From an uncultured bacterium (lineage in GTDB: Bacteria > Bacteroidota > Bacteroidia > Sphingobacteriales > Sphingobacteriaceae), in NCBI GenBank assembly GCA_903958995.1, contig CAJBVG010000106.1, positions 1-8,903 on the forward strand: DNA of 8,903 nucleotides, given 5' to 3'. Below the pieces are notes generated by a model. It was not told where the DNA came from. It searched no databases and saw only the letters and a list, made by a program, of their open reading frames with translations. Made by a program: the position numbers and the translations under genes. Below are positions 6,880 through 8,903 of the stretch, piece after piece. Position 1 is the stretch's first letter. Every line of letters begins with the position of its first letter.

Positions 6880-6892
6880 CTCCGACGAACAA
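6863..6892. repeat. Perfect 15-bp tandem duplication at the right end of the array
   Basis: CGCTCCGACGAACAA at 6863-6877 is repeated directly and exactly at 6878-6892. It duplicates the right stem arm and flank of unit 4, leaving a half unit without a partner arm of its own. Confidence 0.88.
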
Positions 6893-6908
6893 AACGAAAA
6901 CAAACAAA

Positions 6909-8003
6909 ATGAAAAAAATACTCTTATTTCTTGCCGCTGCAGCATTAGCAGCATGTAATACCAACAACGGATTCGTTATTGAAGGAACGATTACAGGAAC
7001 GGAAGCGAAGACTGTGTTCTTAGAAAAAATTACTGGGCAAAGCACCACCATCGATTCATTTCAAATTGGAGAGAATGGTAAGTTCAAATTTGTAGGAAGT
7101 GCAGAAACCCAAGGCATTTATCGTTTAAACTTCTCGAACATTCGTGCAGTTGATTTAGTGTTAGATAATTCATCGAAAATAGAATTGAATATTGATGCAA
7201 AGAAAAGCATGGATCAGTATGAGGTAAAAGGTTCTGAAGCATCTATTCTAATACAAACCGTTAATAAAATTTTATATGATACCTACAAGGAAGTAGAAGG
7301 CTTGCAGAATGAATATGCTGCATCTCAAAACTTACCGAATGCTGATGAAGAAGGCAAAAAGATTGAAGCGAAGTATGATGCTGCAATGGATAATCAGGTG
7401 AAACTAATTAAAGCGTTTATTGAAAAAACTGATAATACCTTAATTGATTTCTACGCCGTTTCTTATTTAAATATTGATGAGAACTATGAGTTTATTAATA
7501 AGGTAATTGAAGAACATAAATCTAATATCGACGAAAGAGAATATACGAAAGTGTATACTGCGAAATTTGCAGAGTACTCTAAACTTGCTGTTGGCAGTAT
7601 TGCTCCAGATATCAAAATGAAAGATCCAAATGGAAATGAGCAATCATTAAGTTCATTACGAGGTAAAGTAGTTTTGGTTGATTTTTGGGCATCATGGTGC
7701 GGACCTTGTCGTAAGGAGAACCCAAACAATGTTATTCTTTACAAAGAGTTTAAGTCGAAAGGATTAGAGATTTTCGGTGTTTCTTTAGACAAAAACAAAG
7801 AAGCATGGACAGAAGCCATTATGCAGGATAATTTAACATGGATACACGTCTCAGACCTCAAATATTGGAGTTCGGATGCTGCAGCCCTTTACAAGGTAGA
7901 ATCCATTCCAGCAACCTTTTTACTAGATAAAGAGGGTAAGATTGTAGCAAAAAACCTACGTGGAGAGGAATTATATGCCTTTGTTAAGAAATTATTGAAT
8001 TAG
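6909..8003 (+). CDS. TlpA-like thiol-disulfide oxidoreductase lipoprotein (DUF4369 + thioredoxin domain)
   Basis: 364 residues. A lipoprotein signal peptide is visible: MKKILLFLAAAALAAC, with lipobox LAAC and the lipidated cysteine at residue 16, so the mature protein should be membrane-anchored outside the cytoplasm. Residues about 22-115 match the beta-rich DUF4369 domain usual in Bacteroidota TlpA relatives (FVIEGTITG, IDSFQIGENGKFKFVG). A helical linker follows to about 225. The C-terminal thioredoxin fold has the active site WCGPC (C264 and C267) within VDFWASWCGPCRKENP and the cis-proline at P334 in IPATFLLD. Both catalytic cysteines are present, so disulfide reduction or exchange on periplasmic clients, such as cytochrome c maturation or oxidative repair, is plausible; the client is unknown. 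The ATG is preceded by an A-rich stretch and by no recognisable TAnnTTTG element. The repeat array fills the space up to gatB. Confidence 0.93.
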   Translation: MKKILLFLAAAALAACNTNNGFVIEGTITGTEAKTVFLEKITGQSTTIDSFQIGENGKFKFVGSAETQGIYRLNFSNIRAVDLVLDNSSKIELNIDAKKSMDQYEVKGSEASILIQTVNKILYDTYKEVEGLQNEYAASQNLPNADEEGKKIEAKYDAAMDNQVKLIKAFIEKTDNTLIDFYAVSYLNIDENYEFINKVIEEHKSNIDEREYTKVYTAKFAEYSKLAVGSIAPDIKMKDPNGNEQSLSSLRGKVVLVDFWASWCGPCRKENPNNVILYKEFKSKGLEIFGVSLDKNKEAWTEAIMQDNLTWIHVSDLKYWSSDAAALYKVESIPATFLLDKEGKIVAKNLRGEELYAFVKKLLN

Positions 8004-8008
8004 TATTA

Positions 8009-8036
8009 TTAACAATTATTTAACATAACTTTAACC
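8009..8036 (+). promoter_or_regulatory. Pho-box-like operator: three TTAAC(A/C) repeats at 11-bp spacing
   Basis: TTAACA at 8009-8014, TTAACA at 8020-8025 and TTAACC at 8031-8036 lie exactly 11 bp apart with AT-rich 5-nt spacers. The 11-bp direct-repeat pattern is that of PhoB/PhoP-type OmpR-family regulators, and TTAACA with about 5-bp spacers is the Bacillus subtilis PhoP box form. The box lies between the TlpA-like gene and the PhoB-like gene, and ends 20 bp before a candidate -7 element, covering the place where a -33 element would be. This suggests activation of the two-component operon by its own regulator. Confidence 0.62.
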
Positions 8037-8056
8037 CATTGGTTTTATATCAAGAG

Positions 8057-8064
8057 TACCTTAG
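8057..8064 (+). promoter_or_regulatory. Candidate -7 promoter element (TACCTTAG) for the two-component operon
   Basis: TACCTTAG has one mismatch to TAnnTTTG. It touches the ATG at 8065 directly, so a transcript starting a few nucleotides downstream would exclude that ATG and favour the ATG at 8080. A weaker core next to an activator site fits an activator-dependent promoter. Confidence 0.4.
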
Positions 8065-8079
8065 ATGCAAATAATTGAC

Positions 8080-8766
8080 ATGAGCAATAACAAGCAAAAA
8101 ATTCTGATTGTAGACGATGAACCAGATATCCTGGAATTAATTGAATACAATTTAAAGAAAGAAGGTTACCAAGTTTATACTGCAACCAATGGTTTAGAAG
8201 CCATTCAATCTGCTAAGAAAAATCAACCAGAGCTCATCATTCTTGACATCATGATGCCGAAATTAGATGGTATCGAAACGTGTCGTCAATTACGCGCTTT
8301 GCCTGAATTTAAAACTACCTTCATGGTATTCTTAACGGCAAGAAGCGAAGAGTATTCAGAAATATCAGGATTTAATGTTGGTGCCGATGATTACATCGCG
8401 AAGCCAATTAAACCTAGAGCATTAATATCACGTATTAACGCAATATTACGCCGTAATGCCATGGCAGATACTGAAGTAGAAAACAAAATAGAGATTGGCG
8501 ATTTAGTAATTGATCGTGAAGCGTATTTAGTTTTCCAACGTGGTCAGAAAGTTGTATTAGCAAAGAAAGAATTCGAACTTTTATATTTACTTGCCTCTAA
8601 ACCAGGTAAAGTATTTACCAGAGAAGTTATTTTAAATAATATTTGGGAAGATTCTGTAGTCGTTACAAACCGTACCATTGATGTGCATATTCGTAAACTA
8701 AGAGAGAAATTAGGTGATGATTATGTAGCTACAGTGAAAGGGGTGGGCTACAAATTTGAGATTTAA
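8080..8766 (+). CDS. phoB: PhoB/OmpR-family response regulator
   Basis: 228 residues from this start. The N-terminal receiver domain (about 1-120) shows the acidic pocket in ILIVDDEPDILE, the phosphorylated aspartate D56 in LIILDIMMP, the conserved threonine T86 in FLTARSE and lysine K108 in DYIAKPIKP. The C-terminal winged helix (about 140-228) has the OmpR/PhoB pattern: LAKKEFELLYLLASKPGKV, NRTIDVHIRKLREKLGDD and the end VKGVGYKFEI. It should bind direct DNA repeats as a dimer when phosphorylated. An upstream in-frame ATG at 8065 adds five residues (MQIID); I prefer 8080 because the candidate -7 element abuts 8065 and MSNNKQKILIVDDEP looks like a normal family start. A sensor kinase gene starts 2 nt after the stop. 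Phosphate control is inferred from the Pho-box-like repeats and the kinase layout; the symbol phoB is therefore tentative, while the family is certain. Confidence 0.92.
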   Translation: MSNNKQKILIVDDEPDILELIEYNLKKEGYQVYTATNGLEAIQSAKKNQPELIILDIMMPKLDGIETCRQLRALPEFKTTFMVFLTARSEEYSEISGFNVGADDYIAKPIKPRALISRINAILRRNAMADTEVENKIEIGDLVIDREAYLVFQRGQKVVLAKKEFELLYLLASKPGKVFTREVILNNIWEDSVVVTNRTIDVHIRKLREKLGDDYVATVKGVGYKFEI

Positions 8767-8768
8767 GA

Positions 8769-8903
8769 ATGAATAAAAACCCTACACCGAGAAGTATAGC
8801 ATTTTTCACATCGTTACTGTTAACTACCTTAGTAGGGATTGTTTCATTTTTTCTCTTTCATAAAGTACTTTTATCCTTAGTATTTCTAGTACTTGTATTT
8901 CTA
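8769..8903 (+). CDS. Sensor histidine kinase, N-terminal fragment (runs off the right edge; PhoR-like)
   Basis: The ATG lies 2 nt after the response regulator stop, and the frame is open for 45 codons to the window end. The product begins MNKNPTPRSIAFFTSLLL and contains two hydrophobic segments, about residues 10-30 and 33-45, joined by a very short polar turn (HK). Two closely spaced membrane helices with almost no periplasmic domain are typical of PhoR-type kinases, which sense phosphate through the Pst/PhoU complex rather than through a periplasmic ligand domain. No kinase motif is inside the window, so the assignment rests on operon position after a PhoB-like regulator and on this topology. 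Confidence 0.75.
   Translation, partial: MNKNPTPRSIAFFTSLLLTTLVGIVSFFLFHKVLLSLVFLVLVFL

Larger units (their letters stand above)
6726..6892. repeat. Palindromic repeat array: four 22-bp hairpin units in two inverted pairs (REP/BIME-like)
   Basis: The whole space between gatB and the next gene is built from one short element. Four perfect stem-loops (9-bp stem, 4-nt loop) lie at 6738-6759, 6777-6798, 6811-6832 and 6850-6871. The first two are in one orientation (stem GTCGAAGCG, loop TCCT) and the last two in the opposite one (stem GTCGGAGCG, loop AGGA). Each unit has a GTTC flank on the 5' side, or GAAC when inverted. The pairs each have a 39-bp period, and the four hairpins are exact mirror images about 6804/6805, so 6734-6875 is a 142-bp imperfect palindrome. 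A fifth, partial copy ends the array. The array is GC-rich against AT-rich flanks. Organisation resembles enterobacterial REP/BIME elements, which are mobilised by RAYT transposases; that link is inference, since no transposase is present here. Confidence 0.9.

Noticed and set aside
6726..6892. CRISPR array
   Set aside because: The units change orientation, the spacers are 12-17 nt and AT-rich, and there are no cas genes. The geometry is that of inverted hairpin repeats.
6664..7051. Two minus-strand frames (6664-6954 and 6806-7051) with SSER-type repeats
   Set aside because: Both are translations of the inverted repeat units plus antisense of the TlpA-like gene start. The repeat pattern reflects the DNA element, not a protein.
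8065..8079. Upstream ATG for the response regulator (adds MQIID)
   Set aside because: The candidate -7 element ends directly at this ATG, so the transcript would probably start after it. It remains possible if another promoter is used.

Overview
The window looks like chromosomal core sequence from a member of the Bacteroidota. The support is: several genes preceded by the Bacteroidota -7 promoter element TAnnTTTG, no Shine-Dalgarno motifs, AT-rich coding sequence, a DUF4369-TlpA type thioredoxin lipoprotein, and a MerR / M23 peptidase / divergent alaS arrangement that I recall as common in this phylum. Class or genus cannot be fixed from sequence alone.

Layout. Positions 1-1311 (minus strand) hold the N-terminal part of a MerR-type regulator, running off the left edge, and a membrane-anchored M23 peptidase. 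A 38-bp divergent promoter region separates these from a plus-strand set: alaS (alanyl-tRNA synthetase), a long PlsC-like acyltransferase starting 1 nt after alaS, and gatB (tRNA amidotransferase subunit B) with its own promoter. Positions 6726-6892 carry an unusual palindromic repeat array between gatB and a TlpA-like thiol-disulfide oxidoreductase lipoprotein. The right end holds a PhoB/OmpR-family response regulator and the first 45 codons of its partner sensor kinase, a probable PhoB-PhoR phosphate pair.

How the genes relate. alaS and gatB both serve tRNA charging. The acyltransferase makes membrane lipid precursors. The M23 peptidase acts on the cell wall and the TlpA-like protein on periplasmic disulfides. 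The two-component pair is preceded by three TTAAC(A/C) repeats at exact 11-bp spacing, which look like a Pho box for autoregulation.

Most of the window is ordinary housekeeping. The parts worth a second look are: (1) the 142-bp imperfect palindrome built from four 22-bp hairpins with exact mirror spacing and a compensatory A-T to G-C change between its arms; (2) the Pho-box-like triple repeat; (3) the promoters so close to ATG codons that the mRNAs are probably leaderless or nearly so; and (4) the interleaved divergent promoters of alaS and the M23 gene. I see no CRISPR array, tRNA, rRNA, transposase gene or new multigene system.
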